This document shows, in pieces, positions 8,375-16,034 of a stretch of DNA of 48,798 bases. Where the stretch lies: the NCBI GenBank assembly GCA_937949725.1, contig CALECT010000005.1, positions 1-48,798 on the forward strand, read 5' to 3'. A program made the position numbers and the translations under genes. Origin of the DNA: an uncultured Pseudanabaenaceae cyanobacterium (GTDB lineage: Bacteria > Cyanobacteriota > Cyanobacteriia > PCC-9006 > JAAUQQ01). The number at the start of each line of letters is the position of its first letter. Within the stretch, counting starts at the first letter, position 1. The notes under the pieces were generated by a model, which made no database searches, was not told the origin of the DNA, and was given only the letters and a program-made list of their open reading frames with translations.

Positions 8375-10879
8375 ATGAGTGATTCGTTTAATTCGCCCAA
8401 TCAACTCTCCTTCGGGAAATCACAGGAGTCGGCTGCAGAGCCAAATATCCTCGAGATGGATGTTACCCAAGCGGTTGCTGCTTCAGACTGGGAGGATTTT
8501 GAGGATGACTTAGAAGATTTAGACGCTTTGGAAGCGATCGCATTCTCAGACGATGAATCCTGCGTTGAAGAGGAAGCCTCCTTTGAGGTCATCGCAGACT
8601 ATATAGAAGCTGAAGTCGCAACAACGATCGCAATCGAAGCTGAAGCCGCAGCCGCGATCACAGAAACATCTTTAGAATCCAACGAAAGTTCCATAGCGCT
8701 AGAAAGCAAACTAGAAGCAGCCTCAAATTTGAGCGAAGCGGACAATGCGGAGATGACCGAGCAAAATCATCTAGATACAGATAACGAAGCATCTTCTACT
8801 GAAGAAGAGATTACAGAACCATCCGCCGGTCCCCTAGTCAGTGCTGACACAGAGGAAGCTGAAGTAGCCCCACCAGAAGCCATGGATGATTCCAGTGAAG
8901 AGCTAGCAGAAGTTGACTATATTTCTTTTGTAACCTTGGATGCAGATGGTGACGTTGAGACAGATGCCGAGGAAGGAGAACAGGAGGAGGAGATTACAGA
9001 ATCCTTCACCACTCCTGTGGAAGTTGTTGATGTAGAGATTTTGGAGTCTCAAGAACAGGAGCAATCCTACGAAGTCCACCAAGATGGAACACTGACCTAT
9101 TTCCAGTATTTCCTGGATGAAGAAGACTCATCCGTTGGACCTGACAATGGCCAATGGCGTGACGAAGCCAATAGCTCACCTCGTTCTTTCGTCTCAGCCA
9201 CGGCAGTAGGCGTAGGTGTCCTTGCGGCCACGTTTGGGGCCGGCCTACTCATGGCTGAAGCAACCAATCGCAATAGCGTGAGTGACAGCCAGAAAGAGGG
9301 TTCTGAAACTCAAGCGAAAACGAATACAGAGCGTAAAGCCAGTGAAGCCTCAGAACTGGCCAAGGCTTCTAGTCCTGAAACGACCATGCCAGATTGGTCA
9401 GCGACCCAAAAGGCCATCGCGGTATCCCAAGGCTCTGCCCAAGCTAACCCAAGCTTAGGCTCTGCCGCAGCGATGCTTCAAAGCAAAACCGGGCCAGCGA
9501 CATCCAGTGTGACAAGCAAGCTAGCCCCCGCCCAATCTTGGAGCTCATCAATTCCACTCCCTTCTCGAAACCTTTCCACAGCCTCACTCCCCGTTGTAAG
9601 CACAGCAAGTTTACCAACGCCAAGCGCAGCGAGTTTACCAACGCCAACCACAGCTCCTGCCGACCTATCAACCCTACAGCCCGTCCCCAGCTATCAAGTC
9701 ATTCAGCCGTCAAGTAGTACTGCATCCTCGACTCCACTACCCAGTCCCCCAATCTATACAACCTCTCAACCGGATGAGCAACAGTTGAGAGCCCGTATGG
9801 CTGCCCTAAGGACTCGCATTGCAGATCCAATTGAGGCAAACACGGTGCCCGTCGCGACCGATGGCAACCTCTTAGATGGCCCCGATGAAAACTGGGTCAG
9901 CAATCTTCCTCGTCAAGCCAATGTCCCCATCAACGAGAATGGGACCTCTCTAGAGAGCGCCTTTGAATCTCCCGAACTGCCCACTCTGACTGACTCCCCT
10001 TATGGCAACGCAACCGCAGACAACACACCAAGGGTAATATCCCCCAGTGTTGCTTCAGTGGATGAAACAGTCCCAAGCCCCATCGCGGCAGCTCCTCAGG
10101 CTTATCCGTTGGACTTGAACCCAGTCGTCCCCCCCCATCAAGCTTCATCTTTGGATCAAAAAGTCGTTGCCCCCGTGGCGGGTCTTTTGCCTACTCCAGT
10201 GCTTCCTGCCCAGTCCGAGCCTCTGACTCCTCGGGATTCTGCAACACCTCCCCAAGCTGCAGAGCAGGTTGAAACGACTAGCCCAGACAGTCCTTCTGAC
10301 ACAATCCCAGAGCGGGTCACGATGGAAGTGACGCCTGGTGCGATCGCTTTGGAAGTCATTCCTCCTGAAGTGTCCACTCCCGTTCTCACGACTCCAGTTG
10401 CAAGTGATGTTTCAATGACAAACAGGGCGCCTGTTGCAGTGCCATCTCCAGCCTCAACCCAGGAAGTCTCTACTCCAGTAGCTGAAGTGGAAGCGCCTCC
10501 CAAAGACATCACAAGCCTCACGGAATTGGCTGGCACTCAGTCCCCTCAACCTCTCGCCCTCAGCCGTGAAACCGCTCGCGAAGCCCTGGTCAATGCGGAA
10601 AAGCTAAACCAGTTCCGTGTTTTACCTTTAACAGTTAGTGAGTACCAGCGACTCTGGCAGGAAAGTGGTAGTGCTCGCAGCTTGGCCCCAGTCCATGGCT
10701 TTGTAGACTATGGCCAAAATGTCATCGCAGTTGTCGTGACTCGCGGCGAGGTGGAGCAAGTCGGCTCCGCGGCGGCGGCGGCAAACAACATTCAGCCTCT
10801 AGATCAAGTGGCAGCACCTGTCTTAGTTGAAGTCTCGGCTCAACCCATTCAACCTGAGCAAGCTTTGGGCCAAAGCTAA
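8375..10879 (+). CDS. Large acidic, Pro/Ser/Thr-rich single-TM protein of unknown function
   Basis: About 834 residues. The ATG at 8375 is chosen because AGGAG precedes it by about ten bases; the frame is open slightly further to a TTG at 8357. Residues 1-265 are strongly acidic (many EE/DE pairs, e.g. WEDFEDDLEDLDALEAIAF). One hydrophobic segment follows at about 272-295 (VSATAVGVGVLAATFGAGLL). The next 400 residues are low-complexity Pro/Ser/Thr/Ala, including a 24-base repeat near 9600-9650 encoding ASLPTP units. The last 100 residues look folded (SRETAREALVNAEKLNQFRV, then LPLTVSEYQRLWQESG). There is no signal peptide, so the acidic part is probably cytoplasmic and the Pro-rich part periplasmic, an arrangement resembling TonB-like or cell-wall-spanning linkers. 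I recognise no family. It is transcribed divergently from wza and ends at a strong terminator. Confidence 0.8.
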   Translation: MSDSFNSPNQLSFGKSQESAAEPNILEMDVTQAVAASDWEDFEDDLEDLDALEAIAFSDDESCVEEEASFEVIADYIEAEVATTIAIEAEAAAAITETSLESNESSIALESKLEAASNLSEADNAEMTEQNHLDTDNEASSTEEEITEPSAGPLVSADTEEAEVAPPEAMDDSSEELAEVDYISFVTLDADGDVETDAEEGEQEEEITESFTTPVEVVDVEILESQEQEQSYEVHQDGTLTYFQYFLDEEDSSVGPDNGQWRDEANSSPRSFVSATAVGVGVLAATFGAGLLMAEATNRNSVSDSQKEGSETQAKTNTERKASEASELAKASSPETTMPDWSATQKAIAVSQGSAQANPSLGSAAAMLQSKTGPATSSVTSKLAPAQSWSSSIPLPSRNLSTASLPVVSTASLPTPSAASLPTPTTAPADLSTLQPVPSYQVIQPSSSTASSTPLPSPPIYTTSQPDEQQLRARMAALRTRIADPIEANTVPVATDGNLLDGPDENWVSNLPRQANVPINENGTSLESAFESPELPTLTDSPYGNATADNTPRVISPSVASVDETVPSPIAAAPQAYPLDLNPVVPPHQASSLDQKVVAPVAGLLPTPVLPAQSEPLTPRDSATPPQAAEQVETTSPDSPSDTIPERVTMEVTPGAIALEVIPPEVSTPVLTTPVASDVSMTNRAPVAVPSPASTQEVSTPVAEVEAPPKDITSLTELAGTQSPQPLALSRETAREALVNAEKLNQFRVLPLTVSEYQRLWQESGSARSLAPVHGFVDYGQNVIAVVVTRGEVEQVGSAAAAANNIQPLDQVAAPVLVEVSAQPIQPEQALGQS

Positions 10880-10906
10880 AACATCGGCAACGACTCAATA
10901 AAAGAG

Positions 10907-10948
10907 AAAGAGAAGGTGAGAGAAATTAGTTTCCCTCACCTTCTCTTT
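10907..10948 (+). terminator. Rho-independent terminator after the acidic membrane protein gene
   Basis: A 14-bp perfect stem (AAAGAGAAGGTGAG with CTCACCTTCTCTTT) around a 14-base loop ends in a T-run. It lies 27 bases after the stop codon at 10879. The A-rich left arm could let it serve the convergent gene that ends at 11007 as well. Confidence 0.85.
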
Positions 10949-11006
10949 TAGGCATCTGCAATCAACAACCAGAGCTCGCTCGCTATCTTCCCCAAGACAC
11001 AGAGTT

Positions 11007-14000
11007 TCATGAAGCAGTTAGCCATTGCCGCGTAACGCGGAATGCTTTCAGCAAGTCCCCCCCCATCAAGCCGCCAACTCCATCGAGAATTTGGATGATT
11101 TCTTGTTCGGGAGCTAACTCCAAGGCAGGAGCCAGGGCAGCTTGGGCGGCTCTGGGATGCAAACCATAGAGGTTAACGAAGCTGAGATAGGCATAAACGT
11201 AGGGGTTGTTCCTGTCCAATTCCGTTAGCGGCGTTAGAGCCGCGATCGCCCCATCCACATCCTGTTGCAACACCTCGGCCAAAACCAGGCTGTAGGCGAG
11301 CGATCGCTGCTCATCATCAGACAACCCAGGCTGCTCCAAGCGATAGCGCAGAGATGCCTCTGCTTGAGCCACATAGTCCTGACGCGGCGCATATTGATTC
11401 ACCCTTGCAACCTCCTCAAAAGCGGGACCCAACACATCCGGTCCCTGGGGCATGAGCCGGGACCACTCTCGCAATTGAGTCACCCAGTCCAGCTCGGGAG
11501 CAGAGGTCGCCTTGGCATTGGCATCCAATGTGAGAACAACTTTGGGCACCTTGAGGTCAGCAATCTGGCCATTACGGCGATCAATAGACTTGCCTACGAG
11601 CTGATATTGACCCGGTACAGCATTGGGTAGCATTGCCAAATGCTCTCGCAGTTGCACAACCCTGGTGCCATCTTGCTTCACTGCCTCTGGATTATTCTCG
11701 GTAGTACCAGGGGCGAGGAGAAAGCCCATACCTGGCGTGTGATCGTGGAACCAGCGATTGCGAAGCAAGCTTCCTGCGGAATCGCGAAGTAAGCCTTCGA
11801 CAGCATCCCTGGTTTCCTCCGTTTCACCGCCCTCGACATCCACACCAGATTCATCAGTTGCTGCTAAAGCTGCATCCTGAGTCAGCGCGAGATCAGGAAC
11901 AGTAGCTCCCACCTGACGAGGGACAGAATTGAGCTCATCCAACGGTTGGGCCTGGGCGACCAAGCTCGGAGTCTCCAGTCGCTGCTGAGAAGCCGTTTCG
12001 TCCTTGGCATCATTTTGCAGTGGCTCCCAGGTCAAAACCGCCACGGAATTCTGTAATGCATCAATCGGCCCGACCCAGCGATAGGTCACTGCTAAGGGTT
12101 GATTCGGTGGTGCAGTCCGGGGCAGCTCAACATCTACGAGCTTCATCTGATCGCTGTTTTGATTGTTGGCGCGACTGCTTGGCTCTACAGAAATCCAGGG
12201 CTGCTTGCGATGGAACAGCTTTAGATCTCCCCCATCAGGATGGGGCCACTGACCGGTCAAGATGAAATCCCCCCCGCCTTCCACCTGCTGAGTAATAAGG
12301 GGTTGGGATGGAGGAATAGAGCCCTGGTCTCCCGTTTTGGTCAAGAACCAATTGAGCGATCGCACATCCTGGGGCACCTGCTCCTCCCGGACACCTACCT
12401 GACGACCAAAGACGTGGAAATCCTGCTGGGCACCGAAAAAACTAATGTTGTGCTGGTTGATCGACGGCGTTGAGGGCAAAACCCCGAGGGTATTTTGCAA
12501 GTAGGGCTCCGCCTGGACCATGGTCTGAATGATCTCCCTGTGGGGCCATTGAACGCCCACTGCTGGGGGATAGGCCGTTGTGGAGCTGACGGCCTGGAGC
12601 GCTGTTTGGGCTTGGGGGCGGCTGGAGAGAATGGGTAGGGGAAATAAATTGACTAGCAACATCAACGCTGAAAGTCCAATTGCCCCCCGAGGCAGCCAGC
12701 GCAACCGAGGTGGATAAAAGGTCATCCCTCGCGCCAAAAGTAGAGACAGCACCGGCAAATAGGCCAAACCATAGCGCGCATCTTTATTGGGATTGAGGCT
12801 GGCCAGGAGGTAGGCTCCCAAGATAAAAACCCAAGGCCAAATGAGGGTGAGGGAGCGCCGCTCTGCGCTCGGCCCAGTCACCAAGCTCTTCTCACGATTA
12901 AAAGCGTAGGGAACATTGGCTGCTGAAGCCTTGCGGGTGCCTCGCTTGCGTAGCAGCATATAAATCAGCAGCCCAACCCCAGGGGCGATCAGCATTGGCC
13001 AGGAGAGCTGACTGGGCAACTGCTTGAGGTAGTAGAGCCAAGCCTCGGGACTTAACAGGGAGGGATCACCCTCCTTAATCGCAGAATCCACCGTGGCTCG
13101 TTTGCTAGAAGACAAGATCAACAGCCAGTTGGGCGCAATCCAGGGTCGCAGCATCAGTCCCGTAATCACCAGTGCCAAGGCACCTTGAAAGAGTCTGGAC
13201 CAGCGCAACCGAAGTAGAGCCGTCAAAAAAACCCAAAGCAGCGGAATGATGAGGAATAACGCCGCCGTTTGCTTCACCAAGATGGCCAGGGCTAGAGCCA
13301 CTCCAGTGGCGATCGCTCCCAACCAGCCAGTCCCACTCTTCCAACCCTGACGACTGCCATGCCACAGGGTCATCATCCACCAGGCAAAGGTGACGATCGC
13401 CGCCAGGGGATAATCCAGCAAATAGTCCAACCGCAACCGCGCCAACCCCGGCAAGACAGCACAAATTGCGGCAGCCCAAAGTCCTACTCTGGAGCTGACC
13501 GGGCGCGGGAAAATACAGCGAGCTAAGCCGTAAACCGAAACGAGCAAAATGGCGCTAAACAGCAACTGCACCAGCAATGCCGTATCAGCATTGGGTGACC
13601 AAATTTGGAAAAAGGGCAGGGTCGCTAGGTAGGTCAGGGGCGGAATCTTAGGGGCCAATTGCCAAAACTGAGTCCACCAGTCCGGACTGAAGCGTTCTGC
13701 AGCTTGGAGCCCTGCTTGATTCCACAGCGCCCAATAGTTCATCGCCCCATTGAGGTAGTCCGCTTGGTCCCAAGCTGGCATGCGGTTGTCGAGCAACAAC
13801 CAGAAGCGATCCACCGCTGCGCTCACGAGCCAGAACAATAGCAATAAAGCCGAAGATCTGAGAGGAGAGGGCGATCGCCTAGAGAAGCGTTCTCCCACTC
13901 CCCGACCTGCGCCTTGGCTTAGCTCCGTCTCTGTGGAATGTGCGTCCGAGGCAGATATTATGGGCGGCTGATGGTTTTCTCCTCGGCGGATCGACTCCAA

Positions 14001-14159
14001 ATCCCGAGGCAGTTTGGCGCGGCCATTTCCGTTGCCATTCCCATTCCCGTTGCCATTCAGGGGAGTCCCATTGCCATTATTGTGATTCCCATCCGAACGG
14101 CCCGGCCCATTACCAGAATCCTCTGATGGGTCATGGTCGCCGGAATTTGGCCCTTGCAT
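11007..14159 (-). CDS. Membrane glycosyltransferase, GT39/ArnT-like, with large C-terminal extension
   Basis: About 1050 residues from the ATG at 14159, which has AGGA eight bases upstream; the frame is open to 14270 but those starts lack support. After an Asn/Gly-rich head (tandem NG dipeptides) comes a polytopic region of roughly ten membrane segments at about 90-490. Its first loop carries DNRMPAWDQADYLNGAMNYW, matching the acidic catalytic loop of GT-C enzymes such as ArnT and PMT, which move sugars from polyprenyl-phosphate donors to targets outside the membrane. Residues about 490-900 are soluble. The last 150 (YRLEQPGLSDDEQRSLAYSL, then VDGAIAALTPLTELDRNNPY) look like TPR helices. The C-terminal extension is long for the family. 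It is transcribed divergently from crtD, and the two starts are about 200 bases apart. Acceptor unknown. Confidence 0.82.
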   Translation of the reverse strand: MQGPNSGDHDPSEDSGNGPGRSDGNHNNGNGTPLNGNGNGNGNGNGRAKLPRDLESIRRGENHQPPIISASDAHSTETELSQGAGRGVGERFSRRSPSPLRSSALLLLFWLVSAAVDRFWLLLDNRMPAWDQADYLNGAMNYWALWNQAGLQAAERFSPDWWTQFWQLAPKIPPLTYLATLPFFQIWSPNADTALLVQLLFSAILLVSVYGLARCIFPRPVSSRVGLWAAAICAVLPGLARLRLDYLLDYPLAAIVTFAWWMMTLWHGSRQGWKSGTGWLGAIATGVALALAILVKQTAALFLIIPLLWVFLTALLRLRWSRLFQGALALVITGLMLRPWIAPNWLLILSSSKRATVDSAIKEGDPSLLSPEAWLYYLKQLPSQLSWPMLIAPGVGLLIYMLLRKRGTRKASAANVPYAFNREKSLVTGPSAERRSLTLIWPWVFILGAYLLASLNPNKDARYGLAYLPVLSLLLARGMTFYPPRLRWLPRGAIGLSALMLLVNLFPLPILSSRPQAQTALQAVSSTTAYPPAVGVQWPHREIIQTMVQAEPYLQNTLGVLPSTPSINQHNISFFGAQQDFHVFGRQVGVREEQVPQDVRSLNWFLTKTGDQGSIPPSQPLITQQVEGGGDFILTGQWPHPDGGDLKLFHRKQPWISVEPSSRANNQNSDQMKLVDVELPRTAPPNQPLAVTYRWVGPIDALQNSVAVLTWEPLQNDAKDETASQQRLETPSLVAQAQPLDELNSVPRQVGATVPDLALTQDAALAATDESGVDVEGGETEETRDAVEGLLRDSAGSLLRNRWFHDHTPGMGFLLAPGTTENNPEAVKQDGTRVVQLREHLAMLPNAVPGQYQLVGKSIDRRNGQIADLKVPKVVLTLDANAKATSAPELDWVTQLREWSRLMPQGPDVLGPAFEEVARVNQYAPRQDYVAQAEASLRYRLEQPGLSDDEQRSLAYSLVLAEVLQQDVDGAIAALTPLTELDRNNPYVYAYLSFVNLYGLHPRAAQAALAPALELAPEQEIIQILDGVGGLMGGDLLKAFRVTRQWLTAS

Positions 14160-14365
14160 GGAAAATCCTGTCAAAGCTTCAGTTGGCTTCGCTATTTTGC
14201 CACTCGCCTTCACCAATCCGAAACTCGCCATTTGGCCCGACCCTAAACAACACCCCCAGCACAGACTCAATCACCAGTTCGAAACCGCCTATCTCTCCTA
14301 TTTCCGTTCCCTGCCCAGAAGAGAGCGCCTACAATGGGGAGATTGTGAACGAATGTAAAGTCTCT

Positions 14366-15913
14366 ATGGCCTCTTCTCCCCGCGTTGTTGTCATCGGTGC
14401 TGGCATTGGTGGACTTACCGCCGCCGCATTGCTGGCCAAACGAGGCTATGGCGTCAAGGTCTATGACCAAGCGATCGTCCCCGGTGGCTGCGCATCAACC
14501 TTTAAGCGCCGGGGCTTTACCTTTGATGTGGGTGCCACCCAGGTCGCGGGGCTAGAGCCCGGCGGCATTCACCAGCGGATTTTCCAAGAATTAGGCATTG
14601 ACCTACCCGAATCTCGCCCCTGCGATCCAGCCTGCGCCGTGTTTTTGCCAGGGGAAAGTGAGCCCATTTCCGTCTGGCGCAATTTGGAACAGTGGAAGGC
14701 AGAGCGATCGCGTCAGTTTCCCGGCAGTGAGCCCTTCTGGAATCTCCTGGCCCAACTCTTCGCAGCCAGCTGGGACTTTCAGGGTCGCGATCCAGTCCTA
14801 CCGCCTCGCAGCCCCTGGGATCTGCTCCAGCTCGCCAAAGCCCTGCGACCTGCCACCCTGATCACCGTTCCCTACACCTTCTCCACCGTGGGGGATGCCC
14901 TGCGCCTATTCGATCTAGACCAAGATTTGCGGCTGCGCACATTCCTGGATATGCAGCTCAAGCTCTACTCCCAGGTCACCGCAGAGGATACCGCCCTGCT
15001 CTACGCCGCCACCGCTCTGGCCGTTTCCCAGGAGCCCCAAGGGTTATTTCACCTGGAAGGCAGCATGCAGGTCTTGAGCGATCGCCTCGTCACGGCCCTC
15101 CAAGCCCACGGCGGCGAACTCTACATGGGCCACAAAGTGGAAGCCATTCACAGCAATGGTAAACGTCGGGGCAAACGTCCTGAATCCGTCACGGTCAAGC
15201 TCATTCGCGGGGGCAAAGGCAAACGAGGCAGAACCTTCACCGAACCCGCCGACCATGTCGTCGCCAATGTCACGGCCCAAGACATCGCCAACCTCATCGA
15301 CCCCGCTGCGAAAGCTGAGCCGTTGGTGAAGGGATATGGCGATCGCATCAAACAACTCCCCGATGGCTCCGGGGCCTTCGTCATCTACCTCGGAGTGGAC
15401 CAAGCCGCAGTGCCCCAGGACTGCCCGCCCCATCTGCAATTTCTCTACGACTACGACGGCCCCATCGCCGAAAACAACTCTCTCTTCGTCTCCGTAAGTC
15501 ATCCTGGCGATGGCCGCGCACCGGAGGGTAAGGCTACCATCATTGCCTCATCCTTTACCGATGTGGGGCGTTGGTGGAGCGGCAGTGAAGCGGATTATGA
15601 GACTTTGAAGCGGGAGTTTACGGTCGGGGCGATCGCCCGCCTCGGCAGCTACTTCGACCTCCGCCCCGAACACATCGTCATCTGCGAAACCGCCACCCCC
15701 CGAACCTTTCACAAATACACGGCGAGGGAGCGCGGCATCGTCGGCGGCGTGGGTCAACGCATCCCCACCTTTGGCCCCTTCGGCTTCGCCACCCGCACGC
15801 CACTCAAAAATCTCTGGCTCGTCGGCGACTCAACTCACCCTGGGGAAGGGACCGCTGGCGTCAGCTACAGCGCCCTTACCGCTGTCCGCCAAATCGACCA
15901 AAGCTGCCGCTAA
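14366..15913 (+). CDS. crtD: Carotenoid C-3',4' desaturase (CrtD)
   Basis: A 515-residue FAD-dependent amine-oxidase-fold desaturase. The dinucleotide-binding motif VVVIGAGIGGLTAAALLAKR starts at residue 7, followed by PGGCASTFKRRGFTFDVGAT. The C-terminal flavin motif is near WLVGDSTHPGEGTAGVSYSA. The stretches ATQVAGLEPGGIHQRIF and LYSQVTAEDTALLYAATALA are, from memory, shared with cyanobacterial CrtD (Synechocystis Slr1293 type) rather than with the carotene isomerase CrtH, which is the main alternative. CrtD introduces the 3',4' double bond needed for myxol glycosides (myxoxanthophyll), which sit in the cell envelope. The ATG at 14366 is chosen because it leads directly into the nucleotide-binding motif; the frame is open for another 142 codons upstream, but that part overlaps the divergent gene and is not protein-like. 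Confidence 0.85.
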   Translation: MASSPRVVVIGAGIGGLTAAALLAKRGYGVKVYDQAIVPGGCASTFKRRGFTFDVGATQVAGLEPGGIHQRIFQELGIDLPESRPCDPACAVFLPGESEPISVWRNLEQWKAERSRQFPGSEPFWNLLAQLFAASWDFQGRDPVLPPRSPWDLLQLAKALRPATLITVPYTFSTVGDALRLFDLDQDLRLRTFLDMQLKLYSQVTAEDTALLYAATALAVSQEPQGLFHLEGSMQVLSDRLVTALQAHGGELYMGHKVEAIHSNGKRRGKRPESVTVKLIRGGKGKRGRTFTEPADHVVANVTAQDIANLIDPAAKAEPLVKGYGDRIKQLPDGSGAFVIYLGVDQAAVPQDCPPHLQFLYDYDGPIAENNSLFVSVSHPGDGRAPEGKATIIASSFTDVGRWWSGSEADYETLKREFTVGAIARLGSYFDLRPEHIVICETATPRTFHKYTARERGIVGGVGQRIPTFGPFGFATRTPLKNLWLVGDSTHPGEGTAGVSYSALTAVRQIDQSCR

Positions 15914-16034
15914 ACTGATTTTGCGGAAACCCATCAATCATTTCCGCCAACGGCAGGGGATAAGCATTGGAAAATCCCACATCCTGCTCTCCTAGCCTCT
16001 ATCGTCCCAAGAAAAAGCCACCAAATTTTTAGCT

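Noticed and set aside
13940..14365. Open extension of the crtD frame for 142 codons upstream
   Set aside because: It overlaps the divergent glycosyltransferase gene, is His/Ser/Pro-rich without family similarity, and the conserved desaturase sequence starts right after the ATG at 14366.
14366..15913. Assignment as carotene isomerase CrtH
   Set aside because: The motif set near residues 50-70 and 210-235 fits my recollection of CrtD better, and the tail THPGEGTAGVSYSA is typical of that group. A family search would settle it.
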